This document shows positions 7,559-14,018 of a DNA stretch of 14,018 nt, in pieces. The position numbers were made by a program, and so were the translations under genes. Source of the stretch: QALR01 sp045646925 (lineage in GTDB: Bacteria; Bacillota; Clostridia; Oscillospirales; CAG-272); NCBI GenBank assembly GCA_045646925.1, contig JAZRLQ010000037.1:1-14018 (forward strand). The letters are read 5' to 3'. The notes beneath the pieces are model-generated. The model ran no database searches. It saw nothing but the letters and a program-made list of their open reading frames with translations, and was not told the DNA's origin. The number at the start of each line of letters is the position of its first letter. Position 1 is the first letter of the stretch.

Positions 7559-8485
7559 ATGAAAATCAGTGTTCAGACAGCAGGCACCTGCGACGTGCTC
7601 GGCGCGGATGCCGGAATGAAAGCCATCAAGGACGCAGGTTTCGACGCGATCGATTTCAGCGAGCTTTGCGGACATTATTCCTGGTCGGACGCGCAGGCGG
7701 AAAATCGCTGCGCCTTCTTCGACGACGAAGAGGGAATCGAAGCCATGATGAAGGAATACGTAGCGGCGGCTGAAAAATACGGTCTCGAATTCGGTCAGTT
7801 CCACGCGCCCCATCCCTCCTTTTATCCGAGAAAGCCGAAGGCGACCGCGATCGTGCAGGAGATGATCTTCAAATCCATCGAGATCTGCGGAAAGGTCGGA
7901 TGCCCCTACATCATCGTTCACCCCTGCTTCGACGGAAGCGCCCGTTACCCCTCCATGACGAAGGAAGAGGAATACAAGCTCAATATTGAATTCTATTCCT
8001 CGATGATCCCGCTTCTCAAGAAATACAACGTCGTTTGTTGTCTGGAAAATATGTGGATCCAGGACTTCAAGAGCAAGAAGATCTATTTCGGATGCTGCTC
8101 GGATATGAGGGAGTCTTGCCGCTATATCGACGATCTGAACGCGATCGCGGGCGAAAAACGCTTCGGCTTCTGTCTGGATATCGGGCATCTGCTTCTGCTC
8201 GGTGTCGATCCGTGCGAGTCGATCGAAATGCTCGGCGACCGATTGGTCACGCTTCACGTTCACGATAACGACGGCTGCGGCGACGACCACGTTTCTCCGT
8301 TTTTCGGCGTATGCAATTGGGAGCGCGTGATCAAGGGACTCCGCGCGGTCGGCTATAAGGGCACGTTCAATCTGGAAACGGCGGGACACAACCATAAGTT
8401 CCCGAACGGAATGATTCCCGATGCAGTGAAAATGCTCGGCGCGACCGCAAGATACCTCCGCGACAAGATCGAATCCGAACAATAA
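7559..8485 (+). CDS. Sugar phosphate isomerase/epimerase-like TIM-barrel protein (AP_endonuc_2 family)
   Basis: The 308-residue protein has the usual length and layout of the xylose-isomerase-like TIM barrel family. AGAAAGGA sits upstream of the ATG. Strand and metal-site signatures are visible: YIIVHP (117-122), CLENMW (161-166, Glu163), GFCLDIGH (203-210, Asp207 and His210), LVTLHVHDNDG (229-239, His233 and His235) and FNLETAGH (270-277, Glu273). The Glu/Asp/His/Glu set is what the family uses to hold a divalent metal for keto-aldo isomerisation or C3 epimerisation of a sugar. No signal peptide is seen, so it is cytoplasmic. It follows the rhamnosidase on the same strand but has its own leader and terminator, so it is probably a separate unit. 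Substrate cannot be predicted. Hydroxypyruvate isomerase, inosose isomerase and endonuclease IV relatives share this fold, although no endonuclease-specific feature stands out. Confidence 0.85.
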   Translation: MKISVQTAGTCDVLGADAGMKAIKDAGFDAIDFSELCGHYSWSDAQAENRCAFFDDEEGIEAMMKEYVAAAEKYGLEFGQFHAPHPSFYPRKPKATAIVQEMIFKSIEICGKVGCPYIIVHPCFDGSARYPSMTKEEEYKLNIEFYSSMIPLLKKYNVVCCLENMWIQDFKSKKIYFGCCSDMRESCRYIDDLNAIAGEKRFGFCLDIGHLLLLGVDPCESIEMLGDRLVTLHVHDNDGCGDDHVSPFFGVCNWERVIKGLRAVGYKGTFNLETAGHNHKFPNGMIPDAVKMLGATARYLRDKIESEQ

Positions 8486-8495
8486 AACGCATTTG

Positions 8496-8538
8496 CGGCG
8501 TGTTTGCCACGGCAGACGCGCCGTTCTTTTTTGTTTTT
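8496..8538 (+). terminator. Rho-independent terminator after the isomerase-like gene
   Basis: A 12-bp stem with two G-T wobbles (8496-8507 with 8512-8523) closes a CACG loop and is followed by the T-rich run TTCTTTTTTGTTTTT. It lies 10 bases past the stop codon. This separates the isomerase unit from the restriction-modification operon. Confidence 0.9.
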
Positions 8539-8545
8539 GTAAAAC

Positions 8546-8571
8546 CGGATGCAAAACGAAACGTGCATCCG
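8546..8571. promoter_or_regulatory. Inverted repeat upstream of the methyltransferase promoter (candidate operator)
   Basis: CGGATGCA (8546-8553) and TGCATCCG (8564-8571) are perfect 8-bp arms separated by 10 bases, so arm centres are 18 bp apart. That fits two half-sites for a dimeric regulator on nearly one DNA face. A second small dyad, CCGAA-ATC-TTCGG (8580-8592), lies between it and the -35 box. The first dyad could instead be a minus-strand hairpin followed by GGTTTT. An operator role is inferred. Confidence 0.45.
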
Positions 8572-8600
8572 AAAAAACGCCGAAATCTTCGGAAAAGTAC

Positions 8601-8629
8601 TTGCGAAGCCGTCCTTTATGTGCTATAAT
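8601..8629 (+). promoter_or_regulatory. Sigma-70 promoter of the restriction-modification operon
   Basis: TTGCGA (8601-8606) and a consensus TATAAT (8624-8629) are separated by 17 bp, giving a start near 8636. It lies inside a longer open frame that extends upstream of the methyltransferase. Because the -10 box overlaps the in-frame ATG at 8628, the real start must lie downstream, at 8670. Confidence 0.85.
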
Positions 8630-8669
8630 GTCTAAAATCAAGAGAATTTTGTTGCATAAGGAGAAAGAG

Positions 8670-10805
8670 ATGGGAGTCGTACTGACGTCATCGGAGGTTC
8701 TGAAGGAGCTGCAGCTCAGCCGCTCCACGTTTTACTATCTGTTGAAAAATAATCTGATCACCGTCCCCGTGAACGAAAAGGGGCGGTATATCTGGGACGA
8801 GAAGCTTCTTTCGGAGCTGAAGGAAAAGCTGCGCTCGTGCGATGCGCCCGTGGAAGCGGAAGCGCCGTACAAGACGGTGAACATCAGCAACCGCCGCTAT
8901 CTCGGAAATAAATACAAGCTTTTGAATTTCATTCGTCAGACCGTGGCGGCGGAATGCGCCGACGTGACGACGGTTGCCGATATTTTCGCGGGGACGGGCT
9001 CCGTGGCATCGGCATTTTCCGACAAGAAGATCATCACGAACGATCTTCTCTATTTCAATCATATCTGCCATATCGCGTGGTTCGGCGCGGAAAAATACGA
9101 TGAGGAAAAGATCCGCGATCTGATCTGCTATTACAACGCCGTTTCTCCGACGGCGGATAACTATATGTCCGAACATTTCGCCGACACCTTCTTTTCGCTT
9201 GCGGATTGCAGAAGGATCGGCTTTATCCGCGAGGATATCGAGGTCAATTTCAAGCGCGGCAAGATCAACGCCCGTGAGCGCGCGATCCTCATTACGTCTC
9301 TTCTGTACGCGATGGACAAGATCGCCAATACCTGCGGTCATTACGACGCGTATATCAAGGGCGCTTCGTTCGACAGAAGCCTCGAGCTTGCGGTCCCGCT
9401 CGCGAGCAATGAAAACAACGAAAACAACCGTTGCTACAACGAGGACGCCAACCATCTCGTAAAGAGGATCGAGGCGGATCTCGTTTATATCGATCCCCCC
9501 TACAATTCCAGACAGTATTGCGATGCGTACCATCTGCTCGAAAACGTCGCCCGATGGGAAAAGCCCGAGGTGAAGGGCGTCGCGCTGAAAATGGACAGAC
9601 AGCATCTGAAGAGTGAGTATTGTACTGCCTCCGCGGCGAAGGCGTTCGAGGAGCTCGTTTCGGGGATCAAGGCGCGTTATATTGTGCTTTCCTACAACAA
9701 CATGGCGGAAAAGGGCAACGAGCGCTCCAACGCGAAGATCAGCGACGACGATATCATGCGCATTCTCTCCCGAAAGGGAAGAGTGAAGCTCTTTTCCGAG
9801 GAATACCGCGCGTTCAACGCGGGCAAATCGAATATCAAGGGCAATCAGGAGCGTCTTTTCGTCTGCGAATGCTACGGCTACGGAAAGAAGGATCTGATCC
9901 AATCCCCACTCAATTACACGGGCGGAAAATTCAAGCTCCTGCCCCAGCTTCTGCCGCATTTCCCGACGGATATCAATCTCTTCGTCGATCTTTTCTGCGG
10001 CGGCGGCAACGTCGGAATGAACGTCTCGTGCAACAAGGTTCTTTTCAACGACAAGAACCCCCTTCTGAAAAACGTGTTCGAGGTCTTCAAGAGTCTCGAC
10101 AAGAGGACGACCTTCGAAAAGATCGATCGGATCATCGAGGAGAACGGTCTTTCCGATTCCGCAAAATACGGCTATGAGGCGTACGGCTGTACCAGCGCGA
10201 GCGGGCTCGCCTCCTACAACGCGGAGAAATTTCTGAAGCTCCGCGAAAAATTCAACGCCATGACCGAGCGCGACGCGGATTATTATATCACACTCTACGT
10301 TCTCATCGTGTTCGCGTTCAATAACCAGATCCGCTTCAACAAAAAGGGGCAGTATAATCTCCCCGTCGGAAAGCGCGACTTCAACAAAAATATGCGCGAG
10401 AAGCTTTCCGTCTTCATCGACCGACTCAAAAGCGGCGATTACCGATTCGAAAACGCCGATTTCCGCGAGCTTGCGCGCGAGGATTGGGACGAGAAGACCT
10501 TCGTTTACGCGGACCCGCCCTATCTCATCACCTGCGCGACCTACAACGAGCAGGACGGATGGAATGAGGAACTGGAGAGAGAGCTGCTCTCCTATCTCGA
10601 TCGCCTGCACGAGAGAGGCGTGCGCTTTGCGCTCTCCAACGTGCTTCGCTCCAAGGGCAAGGAGAATACGATCCTTCTCGATTGGATCAACCGCAACATC
10701 GGAAAATACCGCGTGATCTATCTCGATTATTCGTACTCCAATTCCAATTATCATACCAAGGACAGAACCTCCGGCGCGGACGAGGTTCTCGTCGTCAACG
10801 ATTGA
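8670..10805 (+). CDS. Tandem D12-class adenine-N6 DNA methyltransferase with N-terminal helix-turn-helix (type IIS)
   Basis: The start is the ATG at 8670, preceded by AAGGAG at proper spacing. It gives 711 residues. Residues 1-55 form a MerR/excisionase-like helix-turn-helix (LTSSEVLKELQLSRSTFYYLLKNN) with a short beta wing. The first methyltransferase half has RRYLGNKYKLL (from about 75), the SAM-binding DIFAGTGS (Asp104) and catalytic DPPY (275-278). The second half repeats the plan: LNYTGGKFKLL (from about 414), DLFCGGGNVG (Asp440) and DPPY (615-618). In the family, motif I before DPPY defines the alpha/Dam group, and M.FokI shows that a fused pair can methylate the two strands of an asymmetric site. 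The endonuclease gene starts 10 bases after the stop. The HTH probably binds the operon's own control region, which is inference. Both halves appear catalytically complete. Confidence 0.93.
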   Translation: MGVVLTSSEVLKELQLSRSTFYYLLKNNLITVPVNEKGRYIWDEKLLSELKEKLRSCDAPVEAEAPYKTVNISNRRYLGNKYKLLNFIRQTVAAECADVTTVADIFAGTGSVASAFSDKKIITNDLLYFNHICHIAWFGAEKYDEEKIRDLICYYNAVSPTADNYMSEHFADTFFSLADCRRIGFIREDIEVNFKRGKINARERAILITSLLYAMDKIANTCGHYDAYIKGASFDRSLELAVPLASNENNENNRCYNEDANHLVKRIEADLVYIDPPYNSRQYCDAYHLLENVARWEKPEVKGVALKMDRQHLKSEYCTASAAKAFEELVSGIKARYIVLSYNNMAEKGNERSNAKISDDDIMRILSRKGRVKLFSEEYRAFNAGKSNIKGNQERLFVCECYGYGKKDLIQSPLNYTGGKFKLLPQLLPHFPTDINLFVDLFCGGGNVGMNVSCNKVLFNDKNPLLKNVFEVFKSLDKRTTFEKIDRIIEENGLSDSAKYGYEAYGCTSASGLASYNAEKFLKLREKFNAMTERDADYYITLYVLIVFAFNNQIRFNKKGQYNLPVGKRDFNKNMREKLSVFIDRLKSGDYRFENADFRELAREDWDEKTFVYADPPYLITCATYNEQDGWNEELERELLSYLDRLHERGVRFALSNVLRSKGKENTILLDWINRNIGKYRVIYLDYSYSNSNYHTKDRTSGADEVLVVND

Positions 10806-10815
10806 GGAGGACGCC

Positions 10816-12792
10816 ATGCCGAATTATAAAAGCTTTTGTTTTGCGCTCGGCACGACGAGCTTCCGCACGGAGAATTTCAACAAGACCATCGAGCAGCAGC
10901 TCGCTCTGCTGAACGATTTCTGGCAGAGAGAGGAGACTCGCGGACTTTCGTGGGAAGCCAATCTCGATCTGCAATCCGCGTATTACGACTTCATGAAGGA
11001 GAGAGGCTTCGTGGACGGCGACGCCTCCAATAAGCCGAAGGACGCGCGCGAAAAAAGCTCCGGACTCGCGGACATCGGACTCATCAGCCCGGGCAGAAGA
11101 CTGACCGAGGTGGGCAACGCTCTGCTTTCGATCAGTGTGAAGCGCGATTTCGAGGGCGACAATATCTTCCATATCTCGAAGGACGGGTATATTTATCTGA
11201 AGCAGCTTCTGAAGACCGCGAATCCGATCGACGGGGGCTTCGTGCGCCCGTATCTGATCCTCGTGCATTTGCTCTCGGAATTCGAATATCTGACGCTCGA
11301 GGAATTCACGTACGTTCTCCCTCTCTGTACCTCGCCCGCTTACACCGAGCGTATGGCGGAGGGTATACGGCAGATCCGCGCGGGTGAGCTTGGCGTGGAC
11401 GAGCTGATCCTTTTTCGATTGATGGCGATGGACAATTACGCCGAGGCGCTGGAGCTGTTTCTCTCCTCCGACGTTTGCGAGGACGTGATCTGCGAGATCG
11501 GCATGAACCGAAAGAGCCGCGCCTACGACAAGGCGTACTATCCGCTCTATCTTGCGCTTGCCGACTTCTATCTGAACGGCAACGAGGACGCGGCGTGCGA
11601 TATCTTCTTTGCGACAAAGCCGATCAAGATCGGCACGTGGTGGAGAGGCTATCTTTTCAACACGCTTTCCGCGAAAAGCATTCGCAAGGAGCGGGGAAAA
11701 ACGCTCCGTCCGACCGCGTTCGACGGGGCGATGACGGAAAGTGAATTCAAGAGGGCGTTTTTCCGCGTCATGCATTTGCTGAAGGCGAAGGCGACGCTTT
11801 CCGACTATCTCGATCTGAACCGCCGTTATATCAAAACGACGGACACCGTTCTGTTCGAGGACGGCGTCGTTCGATTCGATATCGTGCCGAAGCACTTCTT
11901 CCGTCTGATCGAAAAGGAGCTGTATGCGTACGCGTACAGTCCGTCGGCGCTTCTCTATGAGGATTGCCCGATGGAATCGATCGCTCCCTGTCTTGCAGTC
12001 GATGAGGAGCGCGTGATCCGCGCGGTCGGAGAGGAGCTCGGCGTGGATATCTCCACGGCGCCCGAGGCGAGAAACGCGCTCGACGGCAGACGCTATGCGC
12101 GCTTGGAGCGCCTCATCGACACGAAATTCACGGACGAAAAGCTGCTCGCGCTCCTCGATCATTTCGAGCGCAGAGAGGACGGAGAGATCCGCCGCGCCGT
12201 GACGGACAACGCGGACGTTCCCACCATTTTCGAATACGTGCTGGGCATTCTCTGGTATAAGATCAGCGGTCGGAGCGGCAACGTTCTCGATTACATGAAG
12301 CTTTCGCTCGACGCGGACCTTCTTCCGAAAACGCACGCCGCGGGCGGCGAAGCGGACATCGTGTACGAATACGCGGAAACGGACGCTTATCCCGAGCATA
12401 CGCTTCTTCTCGAGGCGACGCTTGCGGACAGCGCCAATCAGCGAAGAATGGAAATGGAGCCCGTCTCCCGCCATCTCGGTCAGCACCTCATCCGTACGAA
12501 AAATCCCCATTCGTACTGCGTTTTCGCGACGACAGACCTCAATATCAACGTGATCTCCGATTTCAGAGGCAGAAGGTTCATGCCCTACTACGATCCGAAG
12601 GACTTTTCGCAGTACGTGCAGGGAATGAAGATCCTCCCTCTGCAGACTGCGGAGCTGAAAAATATCATCCGAAACAAGCTGACGTACCGCTCTCTGTATC
12701 CCGTTTTCGAGGCGGCGTACGAGTCCTTTTTGCCGCCGCACGATTGGTATCCCGCGTGCATCTCCGCGCCGCTTGCGAAAAAAGATATCTGA
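10816..12792 (+). CDS. AlwI/N.BspD6I-family type IIS restriction endonuclease (or nicking subunit)
   Basis: The protein has 658 residues. A GAGGAGG site overlapping the methyltransferase stop precedes the ATG. The N-terminal segment FALGTTSFRTENFNKTIEQQ resembles the recognition-domain start of N.BspD6I. The C-terminal nuclease domain has FEYVLGILWY (Glu473), THAAGGEADI (Asp514), LLLEATL (Glu533) and RRMEMEPVSRH (Glu546, His553). From memory, N.BspD6I has its active-site Glu, Asp, Glu, Glu and His in the same order. The two 13-residue and 7-residue spacings around the last Glu match here or nearly so. Relatives such as AlwI (GGATC), MlyI and PleI (GAGTC) cut outside short asymmetric sites, which fits the tandem methyltransferase. 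The recognition sequence cannot be deduced. No small second subunit lies in the window, so it may act as a homodimer or as a nickase. Confidence 0.9.
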   Translation: MPNYKSFCFALGTTSFRTENFNKTIEQQLALLNDFWQREETRGLSWEANLDLQSAYYDFMKERGFVDGDASNKPKDAREKSSGLADIGLISPGRRLTEVGNALLSISVKRDFEGDNIFHISKDGYIYLKQLLKTANPIDGGFVRPYLILVHLLSEFEYLTLEEFTYVLPLCTSPAYTERMAEGIRQIRAGELGVDELILFRLMAMDNYAEALELFLSSDVCEDVICEIGMNRKSRAYDKAYYPLYLALADFYLNGNEDAACDIFFATKPIKIGTWWRGYLFNTLSAKSIRKERGKTLRPTAFDGAMTESEFKRAFFRVMHLLKAKATLSDYLDLNRRYIKTTDTVLFEDGVVRFDIVPKHFFRLIEKELYAYAYSPSALLYEDCPMESIAPCLAVDEERVIRAVGEELGVDISTAPEARNALDGRRYARLERLIDTKFTDEKLLALLDHFERREDGEIRRAVTDNADVPTIFEYVLGILWYKISGRSGNVLDYMKLSLDADLLPKTHAAGGEADIVYEYAETDAYPEHTLLLEATLADSANQRRMEMEPVSRHLGQHLIRTKNPHSYCVFATTDLNINVISDFRGRRFMPYYDPKDFSQYVQGMKILPLQTAELKNIIRNKLTYRSLYPVFEAAYESFLPPHDWYPACISAPLAKKDI

Positions 12793-12829
12793 GAACGTCG
12801 ATTTTTATACAATAACGAACGATACTATC

Positions 12830-12858
12830 TTGATTTTTTGTTTTTCATGTGTTATGAT
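12830..12858 (+). promoter_or_regulatory. Sigma-70 promoter of the PP2C-like gene
   Basis: TTGATT (12830-12835) and TATGAT (12853-12858) have a 17-bp spacer in an A/T-rich stretch. This predicts a start near 12865 and a leader of about 40 bases. I saw no clear terminator between the endonuclease stop (12792) and this promoter, so some read-through from the restriction operon is possible. Confidence 0.75.
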
Positions 12859-12903
12859 GGTAGCGTATTATGAATTTTTTTGTGTAGGAAATAGGTAAAC
12901 AAC

Positions 12904-14018
12904 ATGAATAGAAACTGGAAAATCTCCCAATATTGCGAAAATCCCCCCAGATACAATCTGTGTCGCTTCGAGGACGCTTGCGCCTCTTTTCAGGAGGGTG
13001 ACGTTTGCGTTATGGCATTGTGCGACGGCTCGGAAACGGCAACGCTCTCTTCCGTCGGCGCCGCTTGCATTGCAGAGTTCTCCGCTGAGTATTTCGCGGA
13101 GCATTTCGATATCATCTACAACGCGGAATTCAATACCGCTTGCGAAGAATTGATCAAATACCATCAGGCGATGATCAGCCGTCTTTCCGAGGTCGCTCTG
13201 GAGAAGAAGGGCGTACAGATTCTGATCGACAGAACCATTCAGATGAGAGAGCTGAACAAATTCGCCTGCACCGTCCAAATCCTCGCCGTGAAGGGTGACG
13301 ACGCGATCTATTTCAAGGTTGGCAACGGAAGCGCCGTGATCGCTTCCTCGAACGCAACGCTCATGCTCTCCGACTCCGTTTTGCGCGAGCCCGCTTCGTT
13401 CGTGACCTCCCCCAACCCCGTCAATCTGCTGATCCATTGCGATTTCAAGACTTTCACGCTTTCTCCCTCCTGCTATGCGATCGCTCTTGCGACGGACGGC
13501 GCGGAGTTTGAAAACGGATTGTTCTATTGTCATACCGCAACGCCTTTTTACGAAAGAGTGCTTGAGGATCTCGTCGATTGCGAGGATGCCGATATGGAAT
13601 TGCAGGCGCTTGCAAGCGCGCTCGTTTCCGACAATATGAACTGCAAGAAGGACAACGTCGGTATCTCCGTGATGTACCGCGATCGCCTTGTGGAAGCAGA
13701 ACCCGAAGTCGAAATCGTCGAAGAGGCAATCGAAGAAGAAATCGAAGTCGAAATCGTTGAAGAAGCAACCGAAGCAGAACCCGAAGTCGAAATCGTTGAA
13801 GAAGCAACCGAAGCAGAACCCGAAGTCGAAATCGTCGAAGAAGCAATCGAGGAAGAAATCGAAGTTGAAATCGTCGAAGAGGCGATCGAGGAAGAACCCG
13901 TAGCTGAAATCGTCGAAGAGGCAATCGAGGAAGAACCCGTAGCTGAAATCGTCGAAGAAGCAATCGAGGAAGAAATCGAAGTTGAAATCGTCGAAGAGGC
14001 GATCGAGGAAGAACCCGT
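12904..14018 (+). CDS. PP2C-like protein phosphatase with acidic tandem-repeat tail, 3' end cut by window edge
   Basis: The gene is open from the ATG at 12904 to the window edge with no stop (371 complete codons). A weak AGGAAATAGG ribosome-binding region lies upstream. Residues 1-258 match the PP2C_2 type of bacterial Ser/Thr phosphatase in layout: FEDA (Asp24), VMALCDGSE (Asp41-Gly42), a following SSVGA helix start, ALATDGAEF (Asp198) and KKDNVGISVMY (Asp250). These acidic positions are those that bind the two metals in the family, so an active enzyme is likely. From residue 266 the protein becomes a 13-residue repeat, EPEVEIVEEA(I/T)E(E/A) and variants, with eight full copies in view. The tail is extremely acidic and probably extended or coiled. 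There is no signal peptide, so it is cytoplasmic. Such phosphatases often reverse Hanks-type kinase signalling, but no kinase is visible. Confidence 0.75.
   Translation, partial: MNRNWKISQYCENPPRYNLCRFEDACASFQEGDVCVMALCDGSETATLSSVGAACIAEFSAEYFAEHFDIIYNAEFNTACEELIKYHQAMISRLSEVALEKKGVQILIDRTIQMRELNKFACTVQILAVKGDDAIYFKVGNGSAVIASSNATLMLSDSVLREPASFVTSPNPVNLLIHCDFKTFTLSPSCYAIALATDGAEFENGLFYCHTATPFYERVLEDLVDCEDADMELQALASALVSDNMNCKKDNVGISVMYRDRLVEAEPEVEIVEEAIEEEIEVEIVEEATEAEPEVEIVEEATEAEPEVEIVEEAIEEEIEVEIVEEAIEEEPVAEIVEEAIEEEPVAEIVEEAIEEEIEVEIVEEAIEEEP
13699..14018 (+). repeat. 39-bp in-frame tandem repeat array
   Basis: Eight 39-bp units run from 13699 to 14010, and a ninth starts at 14011 and is cut. 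Each encodes 13 residues built on the core EIVEEA. Three unit types alternate: EPEV-, EIEV- and EPVA- starts, with AIEE or ATEA endings. Adjacent units are nearly identical at the DNA level, including the codon GAA in most Glu positions, which points to recent duplication by slippage or unequal exchange. Confidence 0.95.

Noticed and set aside
8493..8669. A 59-residue N-terminal extension of the methyltransferase frame.
   Set aside because: It would begin inside the terminator of the previous gene and spans the promoter (8601-8629). The ATG at 8670 has a good ribosome-binding site.
5040..12741. Minus-strand open frames of 650-745 codons opposite the rhamnosidase, methyltransferase and endonuclease genes.
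   Set aside because: Codon bias in this genome leaves one antisense frame nearly free of stops. None of these products shows motifs, and none has a credible start region.
13688..13963. Basic Lys/Arg-rich open frames on both strands over the acidic repeat.
   Set aside because: They are out-of-frame readings of the 39-bp repeat. The PP2C frame is continuous with a recognisable domain upstream.
13699..14018. Regular repeats that could be mistaken for a CRISPR array.
   Set aside because: The 39-bp units abut with no unique spacers and stay in frame as coding sequence.

Overview
The window reads as chromosome of an anaerobic, probably gut- or rumen-associated Clostridia-type Firmicute. The evidence is strong AGGAGG-type Shine-Dalgarno sites, canonical sigma-70 promoters with 17-bp spacers, a lipoprotein with a Ser/Thr-rich linker plus Listeria-Bacteroides and BspA-type leucine-rich repeats, and moderately GC-rich coding sequence. 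The exact lineage is inference. There are eight confident genes, two of them cut by the window ends, plus a small membrane-protein gene. I see no tRNA, rRNA, CRISPR array, transposase or integrase.

Region 1 (1-4925, minus strand) is an envelope acylation operon. A perfect TTGACA-17-TATAAT promoter (4897-4925) drives a 629-aa lipoprotein that ends in an SGNH-hydrolase-like domain. After a perfect hairpin come an 85-aa three-helix membrane protein, an MBOAT O-acyltransferase (AlgI/DltB type) and a membrane-anchored SGNH-like protein with the start of a BspA-type repeat at its C-terminus, cut by the window edge. MBOAT proteins move acyl groups across the membrane and AlgJ/AlgX/DltD-like SGNH partners pass them to a surface polymer, so this set probably O-acetylates an exopolysaccharide or wall polymer.

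Region 2 (4996-8538, plus strand) carries a divergently promoted cytoplasmic GH78 alpha-L-rhamnosidase and, after a 260-bp gap, a sugar phosphate isomerase/epimerase-like TIM-barrel protein. The gap holds a terminator, an A/T hairpin, a pyrimidine tract and three abutting GTGAC/GTCAC palindromes. The isomerase gene ends at a strong terminator (8496-8538).

Region 3 (8546-12792, plus strand) is a type IIS restriction-modification operon. Two dyads and a sigma-70 promoter precede a 711-aa methyltransferase with an N-terminal helix-turn-helix and two complete D12-class adenine methyltransferase halves. It is followed 10 bp later by a 658-aa AlwI/N.BspD6I-family endonuclease. The two halves would protect the two strands of an asymmetric site. 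The HTH suggests the methyltransferase represses its own operon, which would explain the absence of a separate control gene.

Region 4 (12830-14018, plus strand) has its own promoter and a PP2C-like phosphatase with conserved metal-binding Asp residues, followed by a very acidic 13-residue tandem repeat that runs out of the window.
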